Below are positions 14,390 to 27,164 of a DNA stretch of 64,000 bases, in pieces. A program made the position numbers and the translations under genes. Location: positions 1,767,501-1,831,500 of the forward strand of contig CALZFC010000062.1 in NCBI GenBank assembly GCA_945643635.1, given 5' to 3'. The DNA comes from Allodiplogaster sudhausi. Lineage: Eukaryota; Nematoda; Chromadorea; Rhabditida; Diplogasteridae. Within the stretch, counting starts at the first letter, position 1, and the number at the start of each line of letters is the position of its first letter. Under the pieces are notes generated by a model. The model had not been told where the DNA came from. It searched no databases and worked only from the letters and a program-made list of their open reading frames with translations.

Positions 14390-15562
14390 CTTAGTCAAAT
14401 GCCTCCACATTTATGAAAGTATATAAATGATAAAAGTGAGAAAAACAACATTAATACGAATATATTCCGGGAATGAACAAGTAAATTAGATCGCCTTTAT
14501 GGCATGCCAAGATTGCAAGAGTTTTATTTCAGTTAAGCAATGAAAAAAATTCTTTCGAAAAAGTAACTTTCTCAGCGATTTTGATAGAGCTATGTTGCGA
14601 ACGATTGAGGACTTCGGACGAGGAAGGAGCTTTAACTAATAATAATAGTATTAATAACAATAATAGTGATAATAATAATAATCAGTAGCGGAAACTAATA
14701 AATCATAGCTTTACGATTAAATTTATTACAGCAACAGATCGATACTTCAAGCGCTAGACAAAAATAAAGGAGACAAACCTATAGCTAGATGCGGGCGGCA
14801 TTGGCATGAATGATGAGCGAAAATTTTTTCTTTTATTGAGAATTTTTTTGGGCTTCTAATAAAAGTGTTGCTAAAGTTCCTAAAAAGGGGCCAGCGAATA
14901 GCAATGTCATTATTGTCAAAGTGGAGGGATTCTTCAAGTGCTTGTTTAGATCAACCGAAAAGATAAACTACAATATCAAGAAAGACCTAAGTGAGGACAA
15001 TATAGACTTCACTCATGTCCAAAAACGAGTCGAGAAATCATAATCAAAAAAATTAATAATAACTGAAATTATTTTTAGTATCAAGAGAACCCTGAAGAAA
15101 GCCATTAAATCAAATTAAATCATCCGTTCTTCTCATATCATTGAGCATAAATTAGTCTGAGATCAATTTGAAATCTAATGTTGATGTTAGGCCGCAATAC
15201 TCCTTGTGAAGCAAAATATGGTAGGGGAGTGGAAGCTTGGAAAACTTCACTCGCTTTCTCAGCTTGGCTGTAGCTTATTCCAGACGAATTGTTCAACAAC
15301 AACAAAAACCATATAGGAAATAACCGGCGCCATTAATCTTCTTCATCAATGCAGGGAATAAAAGCCTTGCCGGATGGTATTCCAAAACAGGGCAGGCTAA
15401 TCCAAAAAATGAAGTCGAAAAACAGGGTAGGGTAGTAAAGATCTAATTTTGTTTAAATATTCGTTGATCGAAACGCGCCAGCGATCAGTTATGAGTTTGA
15501 CAGAATGTACGACAGTATTCCTTGATAGAGTGTAAAGAGGCGAAGGATGGATAGCAAAAAAG

Positions 15563-15896
15563 GAGCTCGTCGGCGTTTACACTAGTCTGTGAGTATACTT
15601 CCAGGGGGTTGTTTCTGTCAACCAGTATATCAAAGTGTAGAGTAAATTCGAGGAGGTAGATTGCACCATTTTGATTCCCGAAATAACCACTTTTTCATAG
15701 CCTAAAAATCTAACATGATTCGAATTACGCGGCAAAATAATTTCATACTTTCAAAGCAAAAGTAATGTGTTTACGTTGATTTTTCCGGATAACAAATGGT
15801 GCAATCTGCCTCCCCGAATTTTCTCTACAATTCGATGTAGTTGAACAATTCCTCCTAGAAGTATGCTCACAGACTAGGGTTAACGCCGACGAGCTC
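15563..15896. mobile_element. Foldback/MITE-like element with ~115-bp inverted arms
   Basis: The element begins GAGCTCGTCGGCGTT and ends with the reverse complement of the same sequence. The arms stay similar for about 115 bp each (left 15563-15680, right about 15780-15896), sharing TAGTCTGTGAG and the AGATTGCACCATTT block, and they flank a short AT-rich centre. There is no coding capacity. It resembles a non-autonomous DNA transposon (MITE). Target-site duplications are not obvious. Confidence 0.75.
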
Positions 15897-16612
15897 AATA
15901 TTGGATTTAAAAATATTTTTCAAAGTGCATCACAGACAAAATTAGTTAAGGAAACTATTTTCTCTGTACTCTCTGCTTACTTCTAGAAACCAAACACTAA
16001 TCTCGTTGACATTTTATTTAAAAATTGTGTTGGGTGCGTTAGGAGACCTTGTGAAGAAGCACACCCAACAAAAAAAAAACAGACTTGTGTAATTCAGATG
16101 GCCCAAAAACAGGGTAGGTCGCCGGAATCCGGCAACACTTTTATTCCCTGTACGCCGCGTAACACATCTAAGATTTAAAATGATTAATCGCAAACAATGG
16201 AAGGAGAGGGCAAAAAGCGGAATTGTATGTTCTGGGGGTGGGGTGAATCATTCCCGGGGAGTAAATGTTGCTTGTAAGTTGGGGGGGGGAAGAAGTCGTC
16301 GGGATCGAGAGAGTAAGCGAAATAGAGAGAGCAACAGAAGGAGAAGAGAAGATGGAGACAGGGACAGAGAAAGACAGCAAGGGAGAGAGAGAATGAGAGA
16401 GCAAGAGAGATAGAGAGAGAGAGAGAAGAGAAGGATGGGAAGATGGCTCTGGTAATGGAAGCCTTCTAGCGGCGGCGGCCGCAAACGAGTGAAAATTGGC
16501 ACTGGACCGACGTCCAACGACAGCCTCGTTCTCATCCACTATCTAGGCATCTTTTTTTCTCTCTCTCCCTCTTTTTCACTCTTTCTCTCTCCCTCTCGTT
16601 TTCGACCATTCC

Positions 16613-16647
<35 letters not shown>

Positions 16648-16822
16648 TCGTTCTATACAGATCTTCTCTCTCTTTCTTTCTTTCTTTCTCTCTCTCCTTC
16701 ACCTTCCTTCAGTTCCTCGTGCTCGTAGCAGCACAGACACACTAAAGCGTAACGATCAATACGCATACACACATACGCGGCCAGTTGCAGTGCCTTTCCT
16801 ACCTCGCTCACTTCATACTCGG

Positions 16823-16871
<49 letters not shown>

Positions 16872-18102
16872 GGAGCGAAGGAAGAGAAAGAGAAAGGCAA
16901 AGAGAGGCAGAGATAGGAAGAATTGTTCGTATTTCCATATGAGACACATAAACCAAAGTTGACCAGGAGGTAGGATACGGGGCATGACCACTGTCGAGCC
17001 AGATCGGAAATAAAGGTGAAGGGTGAGAAAGGGGGGAGGGAAGAAGAGGAGAGCTACTTCCAAACTTCCACCTTTCCTCCCGCCTCTTACCCTTGCCAAG
17101 GCATCATAGGGTAGAAGAAGACGAAAACGCAAGAAAGAGGTAAGAAAGCGAGCAGGGAAAGACACGGGAATCCAGTCCCGAACAATCATCGGGAAGAGCG
17201 CGTGTATGTGGTATGTTAAATTAAGGACTGGTTTGGGGATGGCCGAGGGGGCATTGTGGCCAACAATGAGGTGGAGCAGACTCCCGAAAGAAGGAGATTA
17301 ACCTGATCTGCTCAACCGACATTCAATTCGGGACGAGAGCACTCAAACACATTTCTTACATTTAGGCAGAGAAAAAACGGCAACAAGCAGTGAAGATGAA
17401 AGTTCGAATCATAATTAAGCTAAAAGAAGTGATTTGAAGATTTTCACCTTCTTCGAAAAAAATCTAGGCAACATTTATAAGTCCGGCGTTCATATAAAAG
17501 ATATAATATCTTGGAAAGGATCCAGATTCATTGATAGACGAAAGAGTTGACGTGGAAACAATAGGCATTTATAAATACTTATTTAAACGCGCGAAAAAAC
17601 CACAATAGCTAAATCAACATCCACTTTGGTAAAACTAGAAAATATAGCAAGCAATGAAAATTCTTTTAGTGAGCTACCGCAGTGATTGACACGCAGCACT
17701 CGATGTGACTCCTTTTGCCGCATTGCCTGCAACATTCGGAATGAGTGCTCTTGACGGAGTCATAATTTCAAAGGATTATCAATGTTGGTCACTGCTCCGG
17801 CACTTTCCTTTCCTGTCCTTTTTCACCACTTAGTTCAGTTGAGAGTGGTTTTCGGAAGGTGGTATTCAATATGATTTTACGACTCGTCTGGCTTGTATTA
17901 CTGTTGGCAGCTCTTCGATTGAACTTTTCCGCTTTCTTTCTCCTTCCTTCACTCTCCCCTTGGCGTCCTGTTGGGATGACTCATTGATTCCGCCGCATTC
18001 TTTTGTCATTTGCTATCGCTTTTCTTTTTCCCTCACAGAGTTTGGTTCGTGTTCATTCTCTGTAATTGCAGGGAAATTTCGCTTATCTGAGTGGATTACG
18101 AA
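15897..18102. other. Spacer with GA/CT arrays upstream of ARPC4
   Basis: AT-rich sequence runs to about 16170. GA and CT arrays follow near 16300-16430, 16555-16690 and 16825-16870, then mixed sequence reaches the ARPC4 start codon. The last few hundred bases should contain the ARPC4 promoter and 5' UTR, but I see no clear TATA or initiator element that I would call. Confidence 0.5.
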
Positions 18103-20907
18103 ATGGTGAGCATTTATTTTTCGTTATTAATTTTGTTTAATTAGTTGCTATATTAACCGAATTAGTATTTGTTTCTGAAGTTGTTTATTGCATTGTTGTT
18201 TTTTTCGCTTCATATTACTAGTTTTTACTTCTCATAGGTCTCTCTTTCCAAGCTAAAATAATCCTGTTTCAGAGCGCCACTCTTCAGCCATATCTGGATG
18301 CTGTGCGGATGACTCTGGAAGCCGCTCTCTGTCTAGAGGACTTCAGCTCGCAAGTTGTCGAGCGCCACAACAAACCCGAGGTAGCGTGTTTTTCCCCAGT
18401 CAGGGTTAAATATAATTCTGACGCGAAATACGACGGAACAAATCATAACATTTCACGGTATAAGGGATATGATGCGAATCGTGTTTAAAAGAGGACTGAA
18501 AATGTGATGGAATAAGATGCATCAAGAAGGTGTTGTGGAAGCAGAAGTAGGGAAAAAACCCATCAACGGCATGAACAAATGTCATGAAAAAATAATAAAG
18601 TGTATATTTCATTTCGATTTTGCTTCTGCATTCATTGCTTAAAATGGGGGCGCCCAAAAGCCGAAAGAAGGATGAAAGAGGGAGAGCTTTTTCATGCCTT
18701 GTTTGTATAATTCATGCTAGAAATAACATAGATTATATTACACGTTTATTTTTTACCCAGGAAGGATGACTGAAACAAGGGAAAAGGGGGGGGGGTCCGA
18801 ACCGGACTACCCACGCAATTGTTGAGACCCGAAAATTTAAATTTCTGTCTTACCCACCCTATTTTCTTCGAAAAATTACTGTTTTGGAATACCCACCCTA
18901 TTTTTCGAGGCCTTCGGAGGTCTTACCCACCCACTTTCGTTGGACCCTCGGACAACCTTTTTCCCTGGACTGAAAATTTGTCTGCCAAGACCCTAAGAAA
19001 ACTTTATAAGTTCCTTAATTCCTCTGGAACTCCAGGCGTCTTCAGTTATGCGTAGCCATTCTTCTTTCAAGCACTGTCGGTTTCTTTTAAACCTTTGAAA
19101 GCTAATAATGTCTAATATTTAAAGACCGAATACAGCGCTGAAATAGGTCTGACCCGTGACAGTGTTTTACCGAAGTCCCGGAATACTTTTAATCCCCCGT
19201 GTTATTGGCCGTTTTTCACTTTGTATCCTCTTGGGTTCACCGTTTCCGCCCCGCCCCCCCCCCCGGCCTAAGTCCAGAGGCAGGCACTATTTCAGCACTG
19301 ACTGAATAAAATACAAATATTGAAATTAATTGCTGGAAATAAAGTAGAGAATCTACAAAATATATCGCTTCTTATGTTCGCAGTATCAATTTATTCATTA
19401 AGCTTGGAACGTAGAGTACATCATTTCAGTTTCCTCTTTTCGTCTCATTATTTGTTTTATCGATTTTGTTTTGACCGAAAACGAATGGAATGTTTCAGGT
19501 AGAAGTGCGCACGAGTAAAGAGCTCTTAATGACTCCGGTGGTGGTCGCCCGCAATAAGCAAGAGAAGGTCCTCATCGAGCCTTCCGTTAGTGCCAATATT
19601 CTTCTAAGTAGTTATTACTATATACATCGCATCGCTTCTGTATTACTGTATTAGTATTTATATCCCGGCCCTGGAGACATTGTTGAAAATTCCTCCCGAC
19701 CATTTCCGGAATCCGGATAGTTTATTTTCTGGCTTCGGCGACCCTCTTCTGCAGAATTGTCCGCTTCCCTTTTTCATAACTGGTAGTACATCTGAATGTG
19801 CTTTTAGTAATGAGAATAGGGCTGCGAACAACTGTATGTTACTAAAAAATTACTGTGACAAAATGCGTTGACAGAAAAGGATATAACTTGTGGTTACTGT
19901 ATTCTTAATTTAGTTAATACCTTCAAGCTTCTGAGACTTTCGAAAGGGTCCACCATCGAAAATCGTATGGGTGCAGACTCTTTTGCATTAGAATTTGCCG
20001 AAAATCTGGTGGTTTTGAGTGTTTTTATATAACTTTTCGGGAGGGTTTCTTCTTACAAAAGTGTTCCTGCAAAAGAGAGCGGTTTAAACAGCTCATTGTA
20101 GGTGAATTCGGTGCGCATCTCTCTGGCCGTGAAGCAGTCGGATGACATCGAGCGAATTCTCTCCCACAAGTTTACGCGATTCATGTGCCAGCGCGCGGAC
20201 AGCTTCATCGTCCTCAGGCGCAAGCCGATTCCTGGTTGGCAGAGAGAGAGAGAAGCGAGAAAGAAAGAGAGAGAAAAGGGAAAGGAAAGAAGGGAAAATG
20301 AGAAAAGGGAGAGAAAAGGATAGAGAGTGTGAGGAAAGGGAGAGAAAGATAGACAGCAGAGAAAGATAGAGGAGAAGAGTGCCAGACACTGATTGTTAGA
20401 GAAAGTTGGGAATAGAGAGAGAGGAAGACGACGAAGAGAGAGAGAGAGAGAAGAGAAGCTGCCACTAACCATAAGAGAAAGAGGGGAGCAGAGAGATAGA
20501 GGAAGAGAGAGGTTCCGACAAGACAAAAAAATTTCGATAATGTTTAAAATAGTACAAAAATTAGATTAAATGTGGGGAAAAGAATAAAATGAGATGTTCA
20601 TGCACAGGATACGACATCTCGTTCCTCATCACTGCCACCCACACGCAGCAGATGTACAAGCACAAGCTCGTCGACTTCCTCATCCACTTCATGCAGGAGA
20701 TTGACAAGGTCGCGGCATTGGCGGGACATCTCTTTTTTTTATTCCTGTGTATTTTGAACATGTTGTTCTGGGTCATTTTAATGTTCAAGGAAAGAAACTG
20801 GCGGGAGATTATAAAAAAAGACATTTCAGGAGATCAGCGAGATGAAGCTAGCGCTGAATGCGCGCGCCCGTGTCTCCGCAGAAGAGTATCTCAAGCGATT
20901 CAACTGA
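18103..20907 (+). CDS. ARPC4: Arp2/3 complex subunit 4 (ARPC4, p20)
   Basis: ARPC4 forms the core of the seven-subunit Arp2/3 complex together with ARPC2. The complex nucleates branched actin filaments in the cytoplasm. Six exons join in phase: 18103-18105 (ATG only), 18273-18380, 19499-19585, 20102-20234, 20608-20708 and 20830-20907. They give about 168 residues, the usual length of the family. Conserved blocks include [37 protein letters not shown], the INSVR-like VNSVRI, FILRRKP-like [39 protein letters not shown] and a C-terminal ISEMKL...LKRF. No residue block appears to be missing. The first coding exon is one codon long (ATG followed at once by GTGAGC), and the start agrees with the family N-terminus M-[ST]-A-T-L. 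The C. elegans counterpart is arx-6. Intron 4 carries GA arrays and intron 2 a poly-G/TACCCACCC repeat. I know of no close paralogue that fits. Confidence 0.95.
18790..19265. repeat. Poly-G bounded repeat within ARPC4 intron 2
   Basis: This intronic segment opens with a run of G and closes with a run of C (19252-19264). Near its start it carries three spaced copies of a TACCCACCC module (about 18851, 18890 and 18923), each followed by a T-rich or TTCG-containing stretch. This organisation recalls the elements at 40776-40959 and 58039-58620. It may be an old inverted-repeat element, but I cannot define its ends with confidence. Confidence 0.4.
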
Positions 20908-21634
20908 CTCCAGAACACTTTCTGTCAAGGAACAATACGTACTTTTTTTAAGCTGTGCTCATTCTCCGACAAAGTAAATGCGCTCTACCTCTATAGGTAG
21001 CAGTCATTTTTATAGTTCTTTGTCTCTCTCCTATTTCATTTCGCGCCTCTCTCTCTCTCGTTCTCTCTCTTTCTCTCTGTTTCTTTCTTTCTCGGTCTCT
21101 GTCATTCTTTTCTCTCTCCCCTCACTGTTGGTTGGCTAAAATTGCTTCCTTTCTTATTCCTCAGCTTGTGACAAGATGAGTTCTTATTGTAGGAAGCGTT
21201 GCCACGTTTTTTGCTCTTTTTTTAAGAAGTGCTACCACTGCTTTTCACTGATTTTTAAATCTTTATAAATGTCATTTCGAATCTCGTGAAATGGTAACTT
21301 TTGTTTTACGCTCGCCAAATAATTTACCTTTTCATCCCTTTTCCTTGCTGTTCATTGTGATCGTGAATGCTGAACTTTTATTTGCTTTTATCGATTCCAT
21401 CGTTGGGATCAAAGACTGTCGAAATTCTTGAGATCCAGCTGATATTTATTATTTATTCGAATTGATATGTATTACTACGGATTATAATAACTGTTGCTTT
21501 GTAGCTGCAATAAATCTCTTCCTAATTTCTATTACTGAATTCCTCGTTGTGGTTCAATACCATTCTTGATACTTCTTGCCTTTCTCGACTGTTAATTTCT
21601 GCTCTATCTGCCTCTATCTCTCATAAACACACCA

Positions 21635-21685
<51 letters not shown>

Positions 21686-21727
21686 TCTCCTTCTCCTTCT
21701 TCACCTAATGAAGTCATTAAGATCATA
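20908..21727. other. ARPC4 3' UTR / ARPC4-EMC7 intergenic region
   Basis: 820 bp between the ARPC4 stop and the EMC7 start. It contains CT-rich stretches (21047-21120) and a clean (CT)n array at about 21638-21682. It also holds the polyadenylation-type hexamer listed separately. No further gene is visible. Confidence 0.6.
21509..21514 (+). promoter_or_regulatory. AATAAA polyadenylation signal candidate (ARPC4)
   Basis: Canonical AATAAA, about 600 bp after the ARPC4 stop and about 210 bp before the EMC7 start. It is the first perfect copy I noticed downstream of ARPC4. It is plausible, but the implied 3' UTR is rather long. Confidence 0.4.
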
Positions 21728-22795
21728 ATGTTGCCTCTTATTCTGCTGGCTTTGTTGGACACTGCGTTAGCTTCAGCGGTAGCCGACTCGTCCTCTACTC
21801 TCTTCGCAGTTGAGGGAACGGTTTGGGATTCTTATCATTGTTGTTGTTGTTGTTCTTACTATTATTATTATTATTATTACTATTACTATTACTATTTTAA
21901 GATTATTATTGTTATTATCAAATTTAATATTTTTATATAGTTTATGATCGTCGGTTTATTTGTCTTTTTTTTGCTGTTGCGCAAGAATCAAGGTTTAGAC
22001 TCGCGTAGATCTAGCCCCGCTGCATAAAAGTGATCATGTTTGTGGAAAGTATGTGTGTATCAACTTTATCGCTACTTTGTTGCCGTTATCGTTCTCTTCT
22101 TCTTCTTTTTCTAATTATTATTATTTTATGATAATAAAATGAAGCCTTTATAATTGTTTTAAAATTGAAAGGTAATCTTCCCTCGCGGAGACTCGTCCCT
22201 CCCGGCGAACACGCGAATCCTTCTCAACTACGGCAAGCACGTGGGCTTCCCGCGCGAAGACGGCAGCTTCAGCATTGCGGGAGTCGCTTCCGGCAGCTAC
22301 ATCGTGCAGGTGCGGGCTCGTTCAGATGAATCTAGCTCTTTGTCGCATGTAATTACCGTGGAACGAAGGCAAGGACAATCTGCGCAACAATGCCAACTAT
22401 ACATTTATCTTGAGTCTTTCATATTATCTGTATGTATTGGTGGGCTGAGGTTCGTGTGCAGGAATATTGAAATTAAGACTGGTGTAATTCGTTTAGAAAA
22501 CAATTGCATATTGTTTCGTAAAGAAAAAAAATGAATAAAAAATTTTTCTAATAAAAATAAAAATAAAATAGAAGATTAAGGTGGAGAATGTCGACTATGT
22601 CTTCGAGCCTCTCCGCGTCGACATCACAGCAACCGGGAAGATGCGCGCGCGTCGGCTTAGTGTTCTGCAGGTTTCATTCATTTTATTGTATTTTTTTGTT
22701 TATTTATTTATTGAATACATCAATTCTAATGGGAAGTCGTTTAAGATTGTTAGTATCCCTCTCTCACCCTCACTCGTTACTCTTCCCCATTCTCT

Positions 22796-22829
<34 letters not shown>

Positions 22830-23485
22830 TCTTTCGTCCCTCTCGCTCTCTCTCTCTCTCCCTCTCTCTCGTCCCTTCCTCTCTCCCTCGCTCATCATTC
22901 TCTCCCTTTCTCTACTCCTCTCCCTCTTCTCTCTTCTCGTCTCTCTCTCCATCTCCCTCTTTCTCAGCCCGGTGCCGTGGTTCAGCTGCCGTACCCCCTG
23001 AAGATGGCCGCGCGTGACTCGACCCGTTACTTCCGCCGTCGTGAAGAATGGCGCATCACTGACATGCTCCTCTCTCCGATGGTGCTCATGGTGGTTGTGC
23101 CATTCGCGATCATGCTGCTAATTCCGAAGTTGGTGGAGAGAGAGAGAGTGAGAGAGAGAGAAGGGAGAGAGCGATAGAGAAAAGAGAGATAGTGACAGCA
23201 AGGCATCCCTGTAGAGGTGGACAAGAATAAAGATTACATATAGGTGATGTCTATGACGTCACTTACGCTTTGCAAGAGGGGGTTATTTGTAGACTAACCG
23301 CAAACGACCCCGAGCTGAAGAAGGAGATGGAGAACATGCAGCTGCCGAAGATGGACATGCCAGACGTGTCTGATATGATGGCGAACTTCTTCGGACCCGG
23401 CAAGGGCGGAGCCAAGAAGAAGAAGGCGATCAGCGGAGGAGCCGCAGGGGCTGGAGGTGGAGGAGTGGCGGCCAAGAAGAAGTAG
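21728..23485 (+). CDS. EMC7: ER membrane protein complex subunit 7 (EMC7)
   Basis: EMC7 is a lumenal-domain subunit of the ER membrane complex, which inserts tail-anchored and multipass proteins. Exons: 21728-21820, 22172-22309, 22581-22670, 22968 to about 23128, and 23293-23485. The N-terminus (MLPLILLALLDTALASAVA) is a good signal peptide. A beta-sandwich domain follows, with the family signatures HVGFPREDGSFSI, ASGSYIVQV, FEPLRVDITATGKMRARR and LPYPLKM. Next come the conserved Trp motif REEWRITDMLLSPMVLMVV and one transmembrane segment (VLMVVVPFAIMLLIPK). The cytosolic tail contains NDPELKKEME and PDVSDMMANFF and ends in Gly plus Lys-rich sequence. The total is about 180-185 residues, somewhat shorter than human EMC7 because the pre-domain region is shorter. 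The exon 4 donor is uncertain: AA|GTTGGT at 23128 keeps the frame, while TTG|GTGGAG would break phase with the best acceptor. Introns contain CAA/AAT-type repeats and a CT tract just before exon 4. Confidence 0.92.
22745..22967 (+). repeat. CT-rich tract serving as EMC7 intron 3 polypyrimidine tract
   Basis: About 220 bp of CT/CCT repeats run directly into the TTTCTCAG acceptor of EMC7 exon 4. The array therefore occupies the position of the 3' splice-site pyrimidine tract. Confidence 0.7.
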
Positions 23486-24894
23486 AAAGAGTCACTGCAT
23501 TAGAATGGGTCGCGACCGATCTGGCCACCTCCCTAGCTCCCACTCATGGTTTCACTCTTTCGCCTTTTAACCAGCTCCCTCCCCGATATGTTTAAGACAC
23601 AGTCCGTTTCTACAGAATATGTTTTCGTTTCCGCCCCTCACAATCGGTGTTTGATTCTTTCGGTCGAAAATTTTCTATCACCTATTTGACCTGGATATAA
23701 TTCAAATGATACCGGCCAACATGTTTTTTTAATCCACCCCATCCCAGCCTCCAAAGTACAGTCAGAAAGTGTATTAGATTTTAACCGGGAAGTCCTCCCA
23801 TATTTTAGCTGCACTCTTGTTCTTTTTGTTTTTTCTTTACTCTCAAATTCTCTTGATTCTATTTCGAATTTTCCGCGCAGTTGTCAAAAAATTAAGAAAA
23901 ATTCGGCCTTGTATTCAATTGAGATTAAACTGATTGGCTAAAGAGACGGCTAATACGGGCCTGTTCTTTCAATGATTACACTTCTTTTTCTTCCTCTTAA
24001 AACTAGAAGAGATGTACGCGATTCCATTGACTCTTTAAAGATGATTAATTTGAGTTACAATTTTAGTTCTTCTTGGCCCAGCAATGAATTAAATTCTCGA
24101 AAATTGTACTGTTTACTTTCTCTCTTATCGAGTCGTTAAATTTTAATTTTTTGCTTTTGTTGTGAAAGAATTACTATAAACAGTTCATAAGTAAAAAGAT
24201 GACTGGAATATGAACTATGCACCAGATAATGTGTGGGAATTGTTGAAATGTAGAAATTGAGGAACAGCGAAGAGGGCCATGGAATCGGTCACCATACGGG
24301 GCTACATCACCATGGCAACAAGGTTGTGGAAAGGCTTGCTACGCGAAGTTTCCTGGCTCTGACGATTTTGCTGTTTTTTCGTCTTCCAAAATACATGCTT
24401 CGATTAATTAGTATATGTTAAATAATGAATTCTTCGTTTACAAGTTTTTTCTTCTTTTCTTTCATGCTCAAAATTATTGAAGAATACTGTGAGCACTGTA
24501 TTGATTTTCTGTTGTTAAAAGCGTGGTTGAGCAATTTTCAGTGTCATATAATTAAAATTCGATTTGAAAGAGCTCTCCAATAAATCCTTGAATATACTCT
24601 CCCATAAACCTATAACTTCTCGAACAATCAGCGTGGACGTGTGTGAACTTTCTCTCCGTGTGCATAATGAAGCAAATGTAAAAAAATTAAGCATATTCCT
24701 GCACACATAATTTCGCCATCGATCATATGAGCTTGTTATTTAAATTCATAATTAAACACTCTCTCTTTCACTCTCTATGACTACCGATTAACTTGACAAA
24801 TAAAAAAACGCCAGAAAAAAAATTGTCTCTTCAAAGGTGGAGCCTAGCTGCCTACCCCTGGCTTACAAATAGTCGGGCCGGAGAGCCGAGAGGC
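23486..24894. other. EMC7-ARL6 intergenic region
   Basis: 1.4 kb of AT-rich sequence without convincing open frames. A perfect AATAAA lies at 24579-24584, far from the EMC7 stop. The region should contain the EMC7 3' UTR and the ARL6 promoter and 5' UTR. An AG just upstream of the ARL6 ATG (CAAATAG, 24872) could be a cis- or trans-splice acceptor, but no evidence decides this. Confidence 0.5.
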
Positions 24895-26639
24895 ATGGGC
24901 TTCTTCTCGGCCCTCCAGTCGTGGCTCGGCGTCGGGAAACGTAGCGTCAACATCATTGTCGTTGGACTCGACAATTCCGGCAAGGTTAATCTGATAGTTT
25001 TAATTCCTTTTTTATTTATTAAAATGTATTTGAATTATAGTACTCTCTGGGCGGTTATTTTACCTTTTCTATATAGGAGTAGTTTCATTGTTCTTGTCGT
25101 TACTGCGAACATTACTTCCCTTTTAGACGACCATTCTCAACGGACTACGTACGGAGGAGACGCGAGTGTCTCAGGTGGAAGAGTACTTTTAATTAATTCA
25201 TTTCCTTCTTATTCATCGTTTTGTTATTGATAATTTTTTTTACAAAAACCCGAAATAGTAAAAATGAACCAAATGTTTCTCTTCAGGTCGTGCCGACTGT
25301 CGGCATGGCAGTCACCAACTTCGCAACGCCGTCGATCAATTTCTCCGCCTTTGACATGTCCGGGCAAGGTTTGACTTAAAAAAAATATTTTCTATATCTA
25401 TTTCAACGTAATTATGTCTTTTTTCATAAAATATACGTGTTTTTAATCGGTCAAAATATATATGAAAAATCTCGCAAGAATGTGAAATATCTGCCTTTAT
25501 GTTAGATAATTTTGAGGAAAATTTAATCACTTAAAAAATTTATAATTTAATAACAAGAAGAAGAAAAACACTCAAAAATTAAGCATCTTCGTAATCATTT
25601 GAGTGAAATGGAGAGGCGGAATTAGGCTGATTGTGAGAGAAAGAAAGGGTGGAGAGAGAGAAAAGTGAATAAGTAAGAAGCACAGAGATAATAATATCAG
25701 AGAGTGAGAGAGAGAGAGAGTGAGAAATGGAAAGAAAGAAATAGGGCGAGAGAAATAGAGAGAGAGAGACATTGAGCGGGAGAGAGATATAAATATATTT
25801 GGAGAGAGAGTGAGAGGTTATAGATAAAGGGCACTAAGAAAGCACATGCATTGCTGGCTGCCTCTGCGCAGAACCCTCGTCCTCTGCAGAGACCAGACGG
25901 GTCAGCGGCAGAGGACCAAGTCGACATTTACAACTTGCCGAAAAAGGGAAGAGCAGCACCATGAAATGATGGATGGGCAGAAAGAGAGAGGGAGAGAGAG
26001 AGGGGGAGAGAGAGGGAGAGAGAGAGAGAGGGAGAGGGAGGGAGGGAGAAAGAGAAGCAAAGAAAGAAGGAGAGATATTGAGAAACAGAGAGAAACGGAG
26101 AAAAGTGCAGAGGACAGAGAGGGAGGGAGAGGGAACGCAGGGAGTAAAGAACTCGAGATGAAATGGCTGAACGGCTCTGGCCTCTTGTTTTGGCAAATTG
26201 GACACTGTCCGCTGCTCCTACGAAATCATACGCTTTCATTAATCCATTTCTTTCATTTCTTATAAGAGTACTCAACGTTAATATTTTCTACATTATTAAA
26301 ATTCTTGAATAAAATTTGCCGTTCAAGTATGGGATATACCATAGCTTTGTCGTTCTGTTAAGGGAAGTACCGTAACCTGTGGGAGAGCTACTATGCCAAG
26401 GCAGACGCGATTCTCTTCGTCGTAGACAGCGCGGATAGACTGCGGATGAGTGTGGCAAGAGATGAACTCTGGATGCTGCTGGATAACAAGGACACTAGGA
26501 GGGTGGGTTATGGGCAGAGAGAACTAAAAATGGGGAGACAGAGAGAGAGAGTGAGAGAGAGAGAGAAAGAGAACGAGAAATAGGGTGACAGAGAGGGGAA
26601 GAGAGAGAATCAGAAATGGGGAGACAGCGACAGAAAGAG

Positions 26640-26676
<37 letters not shown>

Positions 26677-27026
26677 GAAATACGGAGACATAGTTAAGCA
26701 AAGAGGGAGAGGGAGAGAGAGAGGAAGCGAAAAGAAGGGAGAGGGAGTTTGAAGAATTGACTAGATAAGATTGCATATATTTCTTGAGATTCCCGTTGTC
26801 ATTCTGGCGAACAAAAACGATCTGACGGATTCGTGCAGCGCGAGCGAAATCTCCACCCATTTAGGTTTTCTTCTTTTTTTTACTCTCTCTCAATTCTTCT
26901 AACAGTCTATGCACTCATTCTGTATATGTATCTCTCGCTTCCCTCCCTCTCTCTCTGCTTACGTTATCGATCACTCTCTCTCTCTACCACCCTCTCTCTC
27001 TCTCTCTCTCCCTCTCTCATCTCTCA

Positions 27027-27068
<42 letters not shown>

Positions 27069-27113
27069 ACCGCCCTCTCCCACTCTCTCTCTCTCTCCCT
27101 CTCTCATCTCTCA

Positions 27114-27164
<51 letters not shown>

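Larger units (their letters stand above)
12061..15562. other. AT-rich spacer, mostly featureless
   Basis: Mostly AT-rich sequence with small A/T and AAT-type simple repeats (for example 14636-14680). The GA arrays that fill the preceding 12 kb are almost absent apart from a CT tract near 12255 and another near 13842. The only parts that look protein-coding are the two minus-strand candidate exons listed separately (13155-13255 and 14300-14389). I see nothing else supportable. Confidence 0.6.

Noticed and set aside
18819..19055. 78-residue open frame in ARPC4 intron 2
   Set aside because: It overlaps a C-rich repetitive segment inside an intron supported by strong flanking exons and shows no domain.
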